A stretch of DNA of 50,421 nt from assembly GCA_003762715.1 (NCBI GenBank), contig RIBJ01000062.1, positions 1-50,421 on the forward strand, given 5' to 3'. The position numbers were made by a program, and so were the translations under genes. The notes beneath the pieces are model-generated. The model ran no database searches and was not told the DNA's origin. It saw nothing but the letters and a program-made list of their open reading frames with translations. Shown here piece by piece: positions 33,532 to 42,930 of this stretch (its first letter is position 1; the number at the start of each line of letters is the position of its first letter). The DNA is from Muribaculaceae bacterium Isolate-104 (HZI) (lineage in GTDB: Bacteria; Bacteroidota; Bacteroidia; Bacteroidales; Muribaculaceae).

Positions 33532-33801
33532 TCAATATCTTTTCACCTCTTTAACCGACCCGGTCACTCCCATTCTCACTTTGAACGCCTCCTGACATTC
33601 GTGGCAGCAGAACTGATGCCATGTCCGGCCATATCCGAAGTTTGCGCCGAGCAGTCCGGCTGCTACACCGCCTGTTGCCATATTAAGGAGTGCTCCACCT
33701 ACCACGGCTCCTGTCTTGGCTAGGACGTCGCTTACATTACCGTTGGTTGTCTTACTTGTATTGTAGCTGCCACAGCTGGGGCATTGAAAATGAGTTGCCA
33801 T
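33532..33801 (-). CDS. small zinc-ribbon protein
   Basis: The 89-residue protein has two CxxC knuckles, CPSCGSYNTS near the N-terminus and CCHECQEAF near the C-terminus. They flank a glycine-rich hydrophobic segment (VVGGALLNMATGGVAAGLLGANFG) that could be one membrane helix pair. It looks like a zinc-ribbon protein with a glycine-zipper insert. The role is unknown. Confidence 0.65.
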   Translation of the reverse strand: MATHFQCPSCGSYNTSKTTNGNVSDVLAKTGAVVGGALLNMATGGVAAGLLGANFGYGRTWHQFCCHECQEAFKVRMGVTGSVKEVKRY

Positions 33802-33861
33802 ATATGCTGATTTTAGATGTTGTTTATGATGTTATACCGAATTCGTTGAAATGGTAAATGA

Positions 33862-34116
33862 CTATTTTGTATGCCGGGCGATTTCTTCGCTAAGTTCTAC
33901 AAGAGCACTGTAGTTGTGCCTATTGGCCACTATGCGGCTCATGACGTCGTTAGCCCATCCTGAATCATCAAGATGTTTGTCTGGATGGGCGGCAACGCTG
34001 AGTTCTTTGTAGAGTCGTCGGGCTTTAACCATACCTTCCACCACATTCCGGCTTTGGTCTTCCTTTATGGTTCTTCTGAATTTGACACGATGAAGAAAGC
34101 GGGTAATTAAGTTCAT
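33862..34116 (-). CDS. small J-domain-like protein
   Basis: The 84-residue basic protein contains RLYKELSVAAHPDKHLDD, with the HPD tripeptide and the preceding helix that define J domains, and a later helix with NRHNYSALVELSE. It lacks the full-length J-domain helix IV, so it may be a reduced Hsp70 co-chaperone. It overlaps the upstream gene by 4 nt. Confidence 0.6.
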   Translation of the reverse strand: MNLITRFLHRVKFRRTIKEDQSRNVVEGMVKARRLYKELSVAAHPDKHLDDSGWANDVMSRIVANRHNYSALVELSEEIARHTK

Positions 34117-34523
34117 CTGATGAAGTATTGATTTAGATTGGCGTATTTTTTCAAGGCGTATTCCTTGCAGACCCCGGTAGTCTTACCCTTGATTACCAGT
34201 GTGTCGAACCCCATTGCCATAAGCTGACGCACAAACTGAGGGTTATCGGTGATATATGATGACAATTCGTTGATTTCAGACTCACGGAGAGCAGAGTCAT
34301 TCTCTATCGTGATCTTGAAGCCGCTTCTCATCCAGATTGAACTCATTTCGTGGGCAAACTGACTTTTCCCGGCGGAAATTGACACCTTGCAAAGTCTATT
34401 GAACTCGCCGGTAGTAAAGTATTCCTTGAATGCCGCGTTCATCTGGCTGATGATTCTTACTCTTTCAAACGAACCATCGAGAAACGAGTTGATGAGATTC
34501 AATATAAGTGTCCTGATTCCCAT
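34113..34523 (-). CDS. hypothetical protein coupled to the J-like gene
   Basis: The 136-residue protein is mixed alpha/beta with no signal; the text NPQFVRQLMAMGFDTLVIKGK and KYANLNQYFIR is typical of a small soluble protein. No family is recognised. It starts 3 nt after the secreted protein gene and overlaps the J-like gene. Confidence 0.55.
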   Translation of the reverse strand: MGIRTLILNLINSFLDGSFERVRIISQMNAAFKEYFTTGEFNRLCKVSISAGKSQFAHEMSSIWMRSGFKITIENDSALRESEINELSSYITDNPQFVRQLMAMGFDTLVIKGKTTGVCKEYALKKYANLNQYFIR

Positions 34524-34526
34524 AGT

Positions 34527-34874
34527 TCAGTTTATTTTATCGGCGAGATATGCCTTGTTGTCAATCATGATGACGTGGCCAGAGAGAGTGGTAAGCCAAT
34601 CCTTCTTGATGCTGATAGACGTTGTGGATACGCAGAACATTCCATTGCTTCCGGAGCCATAGGCGTAGCTGTCGAATGTGATACCGGAGCTGGTGATTGT
34701 GCCCATGCGACGAAGTGAATAATCAGTCTGATTGATTGTCAGGCGGTCATAGCCGACGGATACGGTGAAGTTTGTAGAACGCTGATTCTGCACATCGTAT
34801 TTGACACGATAAGTGGTGGCGTTCACTGCGACTGCGCTTACAAGGAGGACGAGCAGAAGAATAAACTTTTTCAT
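34527..34874 (-). CDS. small secreted beta-rich protein
   Basis: The 115-residue protein has a classic Sec signal (MKKFILLLVLLVSAVAVNA) and a beta-rich mature part of about 95 residues with one cysteine. No family is recognised. An ATTTACCTTT promoter motif lies 49 nt upstream of the ATG (34923-34932). Confidence 0.65.
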   Translation of the reverse strand: MKKFILLLVLLVSAVAVNATTYRVKYDVQNQRSTNFTVSVGYDRLTINQTDYSLRRMGTITSSGITFDSYAYGSGSNGMFCVSTTSISIKKDWLTTLSGHVIMIDNKAYLADKIN

Positions 34875-34946
34875 TTCAGTAGTTTTTTAGTGTGTTACAT
34901 CAGGTTATCCCATGATGGCTAAAAAGGTAAATGTGGTACTTGAATT

Positions 34947-35579
34947 TTATTTCAGGATTTCAAGTGTCGATATTGATCCCTTGAAACGCTCAACAATCTT
35001 CTTCATCCCGTTTTGAAAAAACAGCTCCGTGTATGGATGCTCCTTCACTATGTTCTCACTAAGCTTTCTCAAAGCCATTACCTTATCGAGATGTTCTCCG
35101 ACGCTTGCATACTTCAGCGAAAATCTGCCCGATAAAGCTTTCCAATATTCCACACCTAACGCTATATCGTTTGTGGCGCTGAAGAGAATCATGGCATATA
35201 CGAGACCCGGAAGCAATTCCTCTCCATACATTACGAATGTCTCTTCAAACAACTTGCCGTTGCCATCTCGACCGCTGAGTGTGACACGGTGATGGTTATG
35301 CGCTTCAGTCGATAACTGCCAATAGTGAATATCTTTTACTACAGGCCAGAACTCCCATTGACCAATCTTTATAGAAGACTCTTCTCCGTTTTGTAGAATG
35401 TGGATACGGTCTTCGTTATATTGGCCGTAATCCTGCCAGCAGGATAGTGTTTCTTTTTCACCATGGAACTTCTCAAATCGAGCGTTGTCACCGCATTTGA
35501 GGATACTTCTACCTATCTTTATTTCTCGGAGGGCACCAAAGGCGGTCTCTATGCCGATAATTCTTTTGTCGTTTGCCAT
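34947..35579 (-). CDS. hypothetical protein
   Basis: I start at ATG 35579, which follows an ATTTACCTTT promoter motif at 35624-35633 by 45 nt; the frame is open to 35618. The 210-residue soluble protein starts with beta strands (IIGIETAFGALREIKIG), has a W-rich middle (IGQWEFWPVVKDIHYWQL) and a helical C-terminus. No family is recognised. Confidence 0.55.
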   Translation of the reverse strand: MANDKRIIGIETAFGALREIKIGRSILKCGDNARFEKFHGEKETLSCWQDYGQYNEDRIHILQNGEESSIKIGQWEFWPVVKDIHYWQLSTEAHNHHRVTLSGRDGNGKLFEETFVMYGEELLPGLVYAMILFSATNDIALGVEYWKALSGRFSLKYASVGEHLDKVMALRKLSENIVKEHPYTELFFQNGMKKIVERFKGSISTLEILK

Positions 35580-35676
35580 ATTCATGCAGTTAATGTTTAC
35601 ATATATGAATACCGGCATCCGAGAAAGGTAAATGTTATGAAACTTCTTGATGGCGTCTGTTTCATTCCTTCACCTT

Positions 35677-36087
35677 CTAGATATATAAGTACTTCGGATA
35701 ACGGCCAAGAACGCATAGCGTCACGGGACACACCCAAATGCGGCGCATGCGAAAACCGGTGAAGTCGGTGGCGTCATAGTGAGACCCGCCGGTGAGCGAC
35801 TTGTCGAGTTGTCGAAGTTCGGTGTGTCCTTCGACTTGCAGTGGTGTCTGTGAGGGGATCACATGAATTGTCACCCGGTGAGATTTCTCCGTGTCGAGGA
35901 AAGTGAGCGAATCGTCGGCTCCAGCTACCATCTCAAGATTGTCACGGTTGCCGTCCCATGGCATATCGATATACCAGCGGTCGTCGGAATCCTGCACGAA
36001 TGTGAGGGTGTACTCGCCACGGCCATTGCTGAGGACACCTTTTACGAAGTGATGTATCGCACGGAAATTGTTGATGAAATCTGTCAT
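35677..36087 (-). CDS. DUF6717-like protein
   Basis: The 136-residue protein ends with a conserved-looking block, GGSHYDATDFTGFRMRRIWVCPVTLCVLGRYPKYLYI. I associate this block with the DUF6717 family of Bacteroidetes, often encoded beside toxin/immunity or recombination loci. The first half has YTLTFVQDSDDRWYIDMPWDG, typical of the same family. The cellular role is unknown. A near-perfect palindrome lies 36 nt upstream. Confidence 0.65.
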   Translation of the reverse strand: MTDFINNFRAIHHFVKGVLSNGRGEYTLTFVQDSDDRWYIDMPWDGNRDNLEMVAGADDSLTFLDTEKSHRVTIHVIPSQTPLQVEGHTELRQLDKSLTGGSHYDATDFTGFRMRRIWVCPVTLCVLGRYPKYLYI

Positions 36088-36122
36088 GTCTGATTCTGTT
36101 TTTTAGTTTGACCTTGATTTTA

Positions 36123-36140
36123 CGATGTAAAATTACATCG
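36123..36140. promoter_or_regulatory. 18-bp palindrome upstream of the DUF6717-like gene
   Basis: CGATGTAA and TTACATCG form 8-bp arms around a 2-nt AA centre. The spacer is too short for a terminator loop, so an operator-like site is more likely. It sits between the end of the frameshifted gene (36206) and the DUF6717-like start (36087). Confidence 0.4.
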
Positions 36141-36205
36141 GCAGGAGCCTCAAAAACAGAGTAAAAAAGTTTAAACAGATTTACGTATTCAAAACACCTT
36201 GTATA

Positions 36206-37094
36206 TTACAGAAATAATTCCATGGCAAAGGGAATCGGGACACCTTGGAAATCGCGCATCAGCTTATCGAATGTAGCGTTGTTTTCCTGCCCGCACTCTC
36301 CTTCACGGTCAATATCGGGTAGACGCCCACACAAGCTTAACACAGAAAGACCGAAATTACGCTCTGCCTGGACAAAGCGTCCGTTACGGCGTAGTCCTAT
36401 CGATTGGCAGATAGTCAAGCAGTGTTTTGACCATATAATAGTCCAAAGCACGAATTTTGTCGCGCGATGCCCCCTGTGTAAAATCGCTGACAAATGCTCC
36501 ACTTGAGAACTGTCTGCGGTCTACTGCTTGAAACATTCTTCGAAGAAATGCCCCGTTATTAATCTTGAAATGCTTGCCTCCGATGGAAATATCCATTGCA
36601 ACAGAATCATCTCGGTTGTATTCCAACTCCTTACATAACCTGTCGAATTGCTCTACACACGAGAACCTTAAATCCGACCTGAGACCATAGTAGTATTTAA
36701 GGAACAGTATAAACTCAAAAACCGGTTCCGGCTCAAGTCCGAGTTTCTCAATTGATCGTTGCAAGGGCTCATGCTCCAGGAATCTGTTGTCGTCAATATT
36801 GGTTTTCTTTATAAATCTGTTTCGCTGATAATAGTAGCGGAGTTGCCATGCCTCAAGCGGGATTCCATATTCGTCCCAGTCAATATTCTGAAGGATGTAA
36901 GGCACGAGATAACGAACTCGTCTTGTGACCTCTTCGGCTTCATCGGTAAATGCAATTCCAAGCTGTCGGGTGAATTCATCAAGCACAGACGAATCCAGTT
37001 CATCTACAGTTTTAGGCGAGACATTACGACGAATGATATTGTTGAAATAAATTGATGTGGTCTCTTGAATATCAGATTCAAATTCATCTACCAT
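36206..37094 (-). pseudogene. hypothetical gene broken by a frameshift near 36400
   Basis: From ATG 37094 the frame encodes 236 residues with no recognised family, then drifts into DRTTP and a stop. At the same position (about 36395-36410) a second frame takes over with a coherent basic-acidic text, LRRNGRFVQAERNFGLSVLS then CGRLPDIDREGECGQENNAT, ending at 36206. The join is natural around DYLPI. A single-base indel in the CCAATCGATAGG stretch would restore about 295 residues. It is the last gene of the sigma/caspase operon, 10 nt after the caspase gene. Confidence 0.65.
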
Positions 37095-37104
37095 ATTGAC
37101 AAAA

Positions 37105-37974
37105 TCATTTAATTCTTTTCACCTGCGGGTGCTGAAAAGACTTAAAAACGTGAAGTTTGTAGTCCTTTGTTTCTATACGGTCGCACCATGTTTTGAAGTT
37201 GACCGAATCTTTTAATTCATTGAAGAAAAAGTAGGTCAGGGAGCCATAAGTCTTGCCATCCTTGGCTTTGTACTCAAAGTTGCGTTCGTTGGACTTACAT
37301 GCGCTGACCACATACATCCTCGCTCCTGGAGTGTATGCCTTTGGCTTCGGCATAGAAGTCCAATCGGCTGTCTTTTTTACATCTAGTTTCTCGTTTGTAC
37401 CGCGAGTTGGGGGCAGGTCTGCCTCTTCCGTGCCGGGGGCTCGTTCCATATCATCGCTGTAACAAGCGTCTATTGCGATGAACAATTCTCCATTTGCTCC
37501 CAATTTGTTCTTAATGGCAGAAAACAGAGGGTTAAGCTCGTCATCAATCAGATGATTCTCTCCATTATAAAAGCGGCCTTTTACTTTGGATGTGATTGTC
37601 TTGCAGGCATCGTAAGGCACAATTGCCTCGTCAAATCCTTTTTTGCCCTCATCTCCATTTATATCCACTACGGGCTGCCCATGTCCGGAGAAGTGAAAAT
37701 AAACTTTATCGCCCGCTTTACATCTTTTAGCGAGCGATTTCAGTTCTCTTACAATGGCGGCCTTAGTGGCTTCGGAGTTTACCAATGTCTTCACGTCGCC
37801 ATAACCCTTATCCTTCAGTGCCGGAGCAAGCAACCTTACATCTGCGTCACCATGAATCTCCGACCAGCCGGTATATACAGGATAGCGTCCTATACCCACA
37901 AGCAATGCACGGTTATCGGCAAACAAACCGACAACCGACAGACATGTAAGTACAATAACGATGATGAGTCTCAT
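37105..37974 (-). CDS. secreted caspase-like (metacaspase, C14) protease
   Basis: The 289-residue protein has a Sec signal (about 1-19) and a caspase p20-like domain: ALLVGIGRYPVYTGW at the first strand, FHFSGHGQ with catalytic H98, and AIDACYSDD with catalytic C171. The signal suggests periplasmic location, unlike cytosolic metacaspases. It overlaps the anti-sigma-like gene by ATGA. With the CHAT protease and trypsin-like protein in the same run, it may belong to a proteolytic envelope system. Confidence 0.9.
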   Translation of the reverse strand: MRLIIVIVLTCLSVVGLFADNRALLVGIGRYPVYTGWSEIHGDADVRLLAPALKDKGYGDVKTLVNSEATKAAIVRELKSLAKRCKAGDKVYFHFSGHGQPVVDINGDEGKKGFDEAIVPYDACKTITSKVKGRFYNGENHLIDDELNPLFSAIKNKLGANGELFIAIDACYSDDMERAPGTEEADLPPTRGTNEKLDVKKTADWTSMPKPKAYTPGARMYVVSACKSNERNFEYKAKDGKTYGSLTYFFFNELKDSVNFKTWCDRIETKDYKLHVFKSFQHPQVKRIK

Positions 37975-38630
37975 TTGAGTTGCTTGATTATACGGTTATA
38001 TTCATCTGGCTCACTTGAATTTGCGACCATGGTTTCCAGAACTTTGACAGCATCGCTCTTTCGATGAAGTTTCAGATAGGCCATGGCGAGATTCATGCCG
38101 TCGATGTGCCAATCCTGTGAGTCAATCTCGTCGGCTTCAAAGATGGCCGTCATATCTGGTAATTGCATTTCAATCTGCTCGGCTGTCAGTTCATTTAGAT
38201 CAAGATACTCAGAGCCATCACTACGGTCGCCATCGATTGGCTGATAAGTTAAGCTGTAGACTACATCACATATATGATTCTGCGACGAAGTGTAGAGATT
38301 CCAGCCGATTCCGATTGCCACAACGAGCATCGCGGCCATGGATGAAATCCACATCATGCGCTCAAGGAAGATATTAGGGCGGACAATGCGTGGCTTTTCA
38401 TTCTTCCCTATTATCGACTGAAGCTGTGCTTTTGTCAATGACTTCATTGCATGACCGAACTCGATGTTTTCCTGCTCGGCCTCCTGACAGATGCCTCTCA
38501 CTGAAATAAGATACACCTTGAAATCAGTAGCGAATTTTTCATCTGAATCAAGTCGGGTTCTAAATTCAGCTACTTCTGCCTTCGATAGCGTTCCGGCTAT
38601 ATATTTGTCAAAGAGTTCAATTCTTTCCAT
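37971..38630 (-). CDS. anti-sigma-like single-pass membrane protein
   Basis: Starting at ATG 38630 the protein has 219 residues. The N-terminus MERIELFDKYIAGTLSKAEV and EFRTRLDSDEKFATDFK is the typical cytosolic anti-sigma segment of Bacteroidetes. One membrane helix follows (about 95-117, ISSMAAMLVVAIGIGWNLY), then a periplasmic part ending in a TPR-like hairpin (MNLAMAYLKLHRKSDAVKVLE). It overlaps the sigma gene by 14 nt and the caspase gene by 4 nt, the expected layout of a sigma/anti-sigma pair. A longer frame from 38669 is less likely. Confidence 0.8.
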   Translation of the reverse strand: MERIELFDKYIAGTLSKAEVAEFRTRLDSDEKFATDFKVYLISVRGICQEAEQENIEFGHAMKSLTKAQLQSIIGKNEKPRIVRPNIFLERMMWISSMAAMLVVAIGIGWNLYTSSQNHICDVVYSLTYQPIDGDRSDGSEYLDLNELTAEQIEMQLPDMTAIFEADEIDSQDWHIDGMNLAMAYLKLHRKSDAVKVLETMVANSSEPDEYNRIIKQLK

Positions 38631-39240
38631 TGCGATTGCGTTTTTTAGGTGTGACATCGAATCCTGCACGACGCAGTGCCTCGGTGACGCGATTGATGAG
38701 GTCGGTCATGCACTGGCTCTTCTTAGCCTTGGCGGTCTGGGCATTTTTTAAGCCGGTTTCTTCGGCAATATCCTCCATCGTGGCATCAGTGTAGTAGAAC
38801 AATCGGATGATTTTGCCACAAGGCTCAGGAGTATGGTCCAACTCATTGCCCAAGCGAGATAATACCTCCGGATTGTTGCACAGGGCTGCTTCCTCTTCGG
38901 GCATCTCCTTTATCATATCTTCAACCTTACGAGCCAAACGATTATTGCCGTTTCCCTCGTCTTCATCAGATATAATTACGAAGGGATTGGTAATCCCGCC
39001 ATGACGTTGCTCTTTGGAGGCCATATTAAGTCCGATGGTAAGGATATAGGCGTTCCAGTCCGTGTCGGGTCGAACTTTGCCCCGCTTTATATTATCCTGC
39101 ACGGCAATGAATGCCTCTTGATAGAGGTCTTCGGCCGTATCAAGCCGCATGGAGGGGTATTGCCGTGTCAGCTTTCGCACGAACGGCTCCCTCAAGCGGT
39201 TGTAGTATTTCCGGACTATATCTTCAAAATTTTCTTCCAT
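38617..39240 (-). CDS. ECF sigma factor (RNA polymerase sigma-70 family)
   Basis: The 207-residue protein has region 2 (LDTAEDLYQEAFIAVQDNI and TDWNAYILTIGLNMA) and region 4 (LFYYTDATMEDIAEETGLKNAQTAKAKKSQCMTDL), separated by a longer acidic linker than usual. The C-terminus is basic (KKRNRNGKN). It starts 3 nt after the CHAT gene and overlaps the anti-sigma gene. It probably activates this cluster in response to an envelope signal. Confidence 0.9.
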   Translation of the reverse strand: MEENFEDIVRKYYNRLREPFVRKLTRQYPSMRLDTAEDLYQEAFIAVQDNIKRGKVRPDTDWNAYILTIGLNMASKEQRHGGITNPFVIISDEDEGNGNNRLARKVEDMIKEMPEEEAALCNNPEVLSRLGNELDHTPEPCGKIIRLFYYTDATMEDIAEETGLKNAQTAKAKKSQCMTDLINRVTEALRRAGFDVTPKKRNRNGKN

Positions 39241-39243
39241 TGT

Positions 39244-42200
39244 CTATTCTATGAGTATAAACGATGACCAGACATCCTTATTTGCCGGGTCATGCGAAAG
39301 TAGTTCTTTTCTTGCATTATAAAAAGCGTCGTGGACACTTTTCCCTATCGCCGCCTGACGATAGAACTCGGCCATGAAGTCGGCGGCTCCATTGTCCTTT
39401 ACCTGACGGAGAGAACAAATGAGGGACGCACTCCCGGCGATGCGGAAAGCGCGTTGCAACCCCCACACTCCGTCAGCCGACAGTTCGCCGAGCCCAGTCT
39501 CGCAAGCCGACAAGACAGTAAGATTCAACTTGGGGAACGAAAGTGTCTCCACCTCCTCCGAGGTCAGTATGTTGTCCTCATCCTCTGTGATTGTCTCAGC
39601 TTTCCATGATAAGTTACCATTACGCATAACCAGGCCGGATGCCGACGTGCGATTGCCCATCAGCAAGCGTCGTGCGATATTATGGTCAAAGTCGGTGGTG
39701 TCATTGAATGCCTTTATCAGTTCATTCTCTCCGCGATAGAAGCCGTGGGTCGATATGTGGAGAGTTGTTATCGGTTGGCCCGACAAACTCTTGACATAGG
39801 CTTCGGTCGCTTCGTCATTGAACACCCTATGGTATTCGCTGATACCGTTGAGGCTCTCTGCTATACGATATAGTTCCGTCTCGACTCCGGCGAGATCGTT
39901 CCAGTTGCCTCTATAGCCATCATCAAGCCCGCGGGCCTGACCATTAGGTGAATTGTGGTCAGCCACACCGATTGCTTCCACTCTGTTGCCGATACCCTCG
40001 CTCTTACGAATGTCCGATAGATGAAACGCCCTGTGCATTTCATATTTCTCACACATAGGCACTCCATCCTCATCTTCGGCAAATTCAATCGGAATAGTGT
40101 TCAGAATGCCGTCGGTGGAGAAATATATTCTTTGATTTTGTTTGATATAAGGCCTGAGCTGTGACCAAATAATTTTTCCAATCTGATTTTTGCTCTGGCC
40201 ATTCGCCTCTCCAAATTCAACAAAAATTATGGGTTGACCATGCTCAATTATAAAGCTTCCGAGACATGACTTTCCGGCATCTTCATATTCCACAAAATCT
40301 ATCATCTGAACTGTTGGAGATATTTGCTCCAGCAATGTCGCAGTATTGTAACGGTCAAAGCGGAGATTGAATTTCTCCTGATTCAAATAATCATCAATCA
40401 TATAACGCTCACGGGAGTCTATAGCTTGTTGAAGTGAGTGTGCACGTTCTTTTTCTGCTGAATTTATAGCCCGGGTGAGTTCTGCTTTGAGACCATGAAT
40501 CTTCGCGATTTCCACCTTCGCGGAATCGTTATCAGTCAATAATCCGAGAATCTCATTATGTGTATGGAAGAGCAATCCTTTTGAAAATAATGTATAGTCC
40601 AGAGCCAATTGAGCTAAATCGGGGGCAAACTTTATAGCAGACACAACCTCATCCCTTCTTGACCTGAGTTCCTTATCCAAGTTGCGGCGTTCGTTGTTGC
40701 TAATGAACAGCAACTGACGAGTCAACTCACTCTTATAGTCTGAAAAGACTTTGTCTGCTATACTTGTAATTTTTGAGGACCACTGTCTGGCATAAAAGCG
40801 TTGACGCATAAGATTGACATGTGAACGCTCTTTCGGGAAATTTTCATATAAGGAATCCAACGCCTTCTCAGCCTCAGTTATGTTACCTTCCAGGAGCTTA
40901 ACCCGGTATTCATAACAGCGAGTGTCGAAATCATTTGGTCGTTGTTTCCGGTATATGTCAAGATTGTATTTTGCGCCATCGAGGTTCCCTGTTTGAAGAT
41001 GAAAATGCAACCTGTCGGCAATAGCATCAAGATAGGCATCCGAAGATTCACCATGCAACTTTGCATTTCTAAGTTGTAAATCAAGATAATATCCCCTGCG
41101 TATATTCTCCCCCTCCGTTTCATCAAGTTGTGCCAGATATTTCAGGACTCTCAATAGCTGAGGGTCTCCTGGCGCATAATCAAGCATACGAAAATATGCA
41201 GATTCAAGATATTTTCGGGCTGTTTTATAGTCGCGGATATCCATCAAGTAATATCCTTTCTGCACAAGCAGTTCATTAAGGAGTCTTGGCTCATTACCAA
41301 TCAGCAAATTAAAGACATTCTCGGCACGCTCAAGGGCTGATATAATCTTGAAGCTGTTTCCCTCGCTGGGATACACTTGAGAATTAAGAATATGCCTTAC
41401 CACTTCGGTATACGTAACCCAATCAATGTATTTTTCGGCCTTGCGAAAATAGTCGGCTGATTTTACTGGGTCGCTGAATGTATATAATACACCCAATGAT
41501 TCGTAATAATTAAAAAGAGCTTCAATGTTGAGCTCACTCAAGGTCAGATATTTCTCCAATGCGAGAAGCGTCGTTTCAGCCAATTCAACAAATCCGGTCT
41601 GGCGTAATATATTGGCACTATTCACCCCTGCTGCGAAGAAATCATCGAATGAGGGCGCATTGGCTTCAGCTTTCTTGAAGTACGAATGGCCTGTATCGTG
41701 ATTCCCTTCAATCCAATACAGTTCACCCAAAATATTGCTAACGAAAAAGATCAGACGGTGGTTCTTACCCATCCGTTTTTCAGCTTCATGAGCAAGATGT
41801 TTTGCTTCGTTATGATTGCCCGAACGCTGATATTTCTGAGCAAGGGATATGAGATACTCACAAGCCGTGGAGTCCGATACTTCGGGCGAATGTAACGCCG
41901 CCTCTTTTGCAGGCAGTAATAGGCTTATAGATTTTTCGTAGTTTTTGTTTTTTCGCTGTAAGCTTTCAGCACACTGATTGCTCCAGAAGACAAACTCTTC
42001 GGAATTTTGACCGAAGTCACGTCCTATTTCCCTTGCTGTCTGAGTATAGGCAGAATCTGCCTCCATATATTTATAAACCTTGTCATAGACATTTGCTAAA
42101 ATAAATCTTACCGGAACGAGACCGGCATCGACAGTAGTCAGATACAGCGCGTCATTTACGCCGGATTTCTCTATGGCTATGACACCCTTTTCTATTAATC

Positions 42201-42492
42201 CTATTGCCGATATGTAAGCATCGTAGTGTTTAGAGTCTGCCAGCGCATTGCCTTCAATTTGATTTAATAGTCCATTCCCAACCACAATTGGTATTGCGGC
42301 CAATTCCGTTTCTGACTTTGAACTTGCCCATCTGTTCATCTCCTCCTCAGTATTGCTGCTTTCAAGTATGCGAAAATACTCGATCAGGAGTGATTCTGCG
42401 TCAACTGGTTGTGGTTTAACCCGTCCGAAAGCAGTAAAGGCCACCATCAAAATGGCGGCCAAAACGGATGCTGAAGGAAGTAACAATCTCAT
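39244..42492 (-). CDS. secreted TPR-CHAT protease
   Basis: The 1082-residue protein has a Sec signal (about 1-23), a long helical TPR region (about 100-620) with many repeats, and a C-terminal CHAT domain (about 760-1082). The CHAT domain carries HISTHGFY (catalytic H916) and LTVLSACETG (catalytic C997), followed by the family's GVWGLQRAFRIAGSASLI. CHAT proteases related to caspases are activated by partner proteins via TPR. The predicted periplasmic location is unusual for CHAT enzymes in phage defence and suggests an envelope role. It overlaps the coiled-coil gene by ATGA. Confidence 0.92.
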   Translation of the reverse strand: MRLLLPSASVLAAILMVAFTAFGRVKPQPVDAESLLIEYFRILESSNTEEEMNRWASSKSETELAAIPIVVGNGLLNQIEGNALADSKHYDAYISAIGLIEKGVIAIEKSGVNDALYLTTVDAGLVPVRFILANVYDKVYKYMEADSAYTQTAREIGRDFGQNSEEFVFWSNQCAESLQRKNKNYEKSISLLLPAKEAALHSPEVSDSTACEYLISLAQKYQRSGNHNEAKHLAHEAEKRMGKNHRLIFFVSNILGELYWIEGNHDTGHSYFKKAEANAPSFDDFFAAGVNSANILRQTGFVELAETTLLALEKYLTLSELNIEALFNYYESLGVLYTFSDPVKSADYFRKAEKYIDWVTYTEVVRHILNSQVYPSEGNSFKIISALERAENVFNLLIGNEPRLLNELLVQKGYYLMDIRDYKTARKYLESAYFRMLDYAPGDPQLLRVLKYLAQLDETEGENIRRGYYLDLQLRNAKLHGESSDAYLDAIADRLHFHLQTGNLDGAKYNLDIYRKQRPNDFDTRCYEYRVKLLEGNITEAEKALDSLYENFPKERSHVNLMRQRFYARQWSSKITSIADKVFSDYKSELTRQLLFISNNERRNLDKELRSRRDEVVSAIKFAPDLAQLALDYTLFSKGLLFHTHNEILGLLTDNDSAKVEIAKIHGLKAELTRAINSAEKERAHSLQQAIDSRERYMIDDYLNQEKFNLRFDRYNTATLLEQISPTVQMIDFVEYEDAGKSCLGSFIIEHGQPIIFVEFGEANGQSKNQIGKIIWSQLRPYIKQNQRIYFSTDGILNTIPIEFAEDEDGVPMCEKYEMHRAFHLSDIRKSEGIGNRVEAIGVADHNSPNGQARGLDDGYRGNWNDLAGVETELYRIAESLNGISEYHRVFNDEATEAYVKSLSGQPITTLHISTHGFYRGENELIKAFNDTTDFDHNIARRLLMGNRTSASGLVMRNGNLSWKAETITEDEDNILTSEEVETLSFPKLNLTVLSACETGLGELSADGVWGLQRAFRIAGSASLICSLRQVKDNGAADFMAEFYRQAAIGKSVHDAFYNARKELLSHDPANKDVWSSFILIE

Positions 42493-42929
42493 TTGAAAAG
42501 ATAGTCAGGTTGTTTCGTTACAATAGTTTGTTGAGATTGGAACGGTTGAGATGAATAATTGTAGTATACTTGCTTATAACCAAGGCTTTCCCTCAACTCT
42601 GTCACGGCATTATCTAATTCCCAAAACGAGACATGGTCTTCATTGTTTATAATTTTCTCCAGACGTTCAGATTTATCACACGCTGTTTTAAGGATGCTGA
42701 GATATTCTTCGTTTTCCTCCTCAACTTCATCCAAACGTTTTTTTAGTCTATCCATTTCTTGTTCAAGAGCCCGGATTGTCTGGCCAGATTGTTCCAACTC
42801 ATTTTTTAATTGAGAAATTTCCCGATTGGCACTATCAAGCCGACTCTTTTCTACAAGTCCTATTTCATCGCAACTAACAAGTACAGTTGCGGTCACAATC
42901 ATGAAGAGTATAAATTGAACCGTTTTCAT
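42489..42929 (-). CDS. coiled-coil lipoprotein
   Basis: The 146-residue protein has a lipobox LVSC (C at about 20) followed by a long heptad-patterned coiled coil (about 30-95). Its C-terminus is Gln/Tyr rich. It looks like a trimeric or dimeric periplasmic spacer. It lies between the TonB-C/TPR gene and the CHAT gene, coupled to both. Confidence 0.75.
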   Translation of the reverse strand: MKTVQFILFMIVTATVLVSCDEIGLVEKSRLDSANREISQLKNELEQSGQTIRALEQEMDRLKKRLDEVEEENEEYLSILKTACDKSERLEKIINNEDHVSFWELDNAVTELRESLGYKQVYYNYSSQPFQSQQTIVTKQPDYLFK

Positions 42930-42930
42930 C

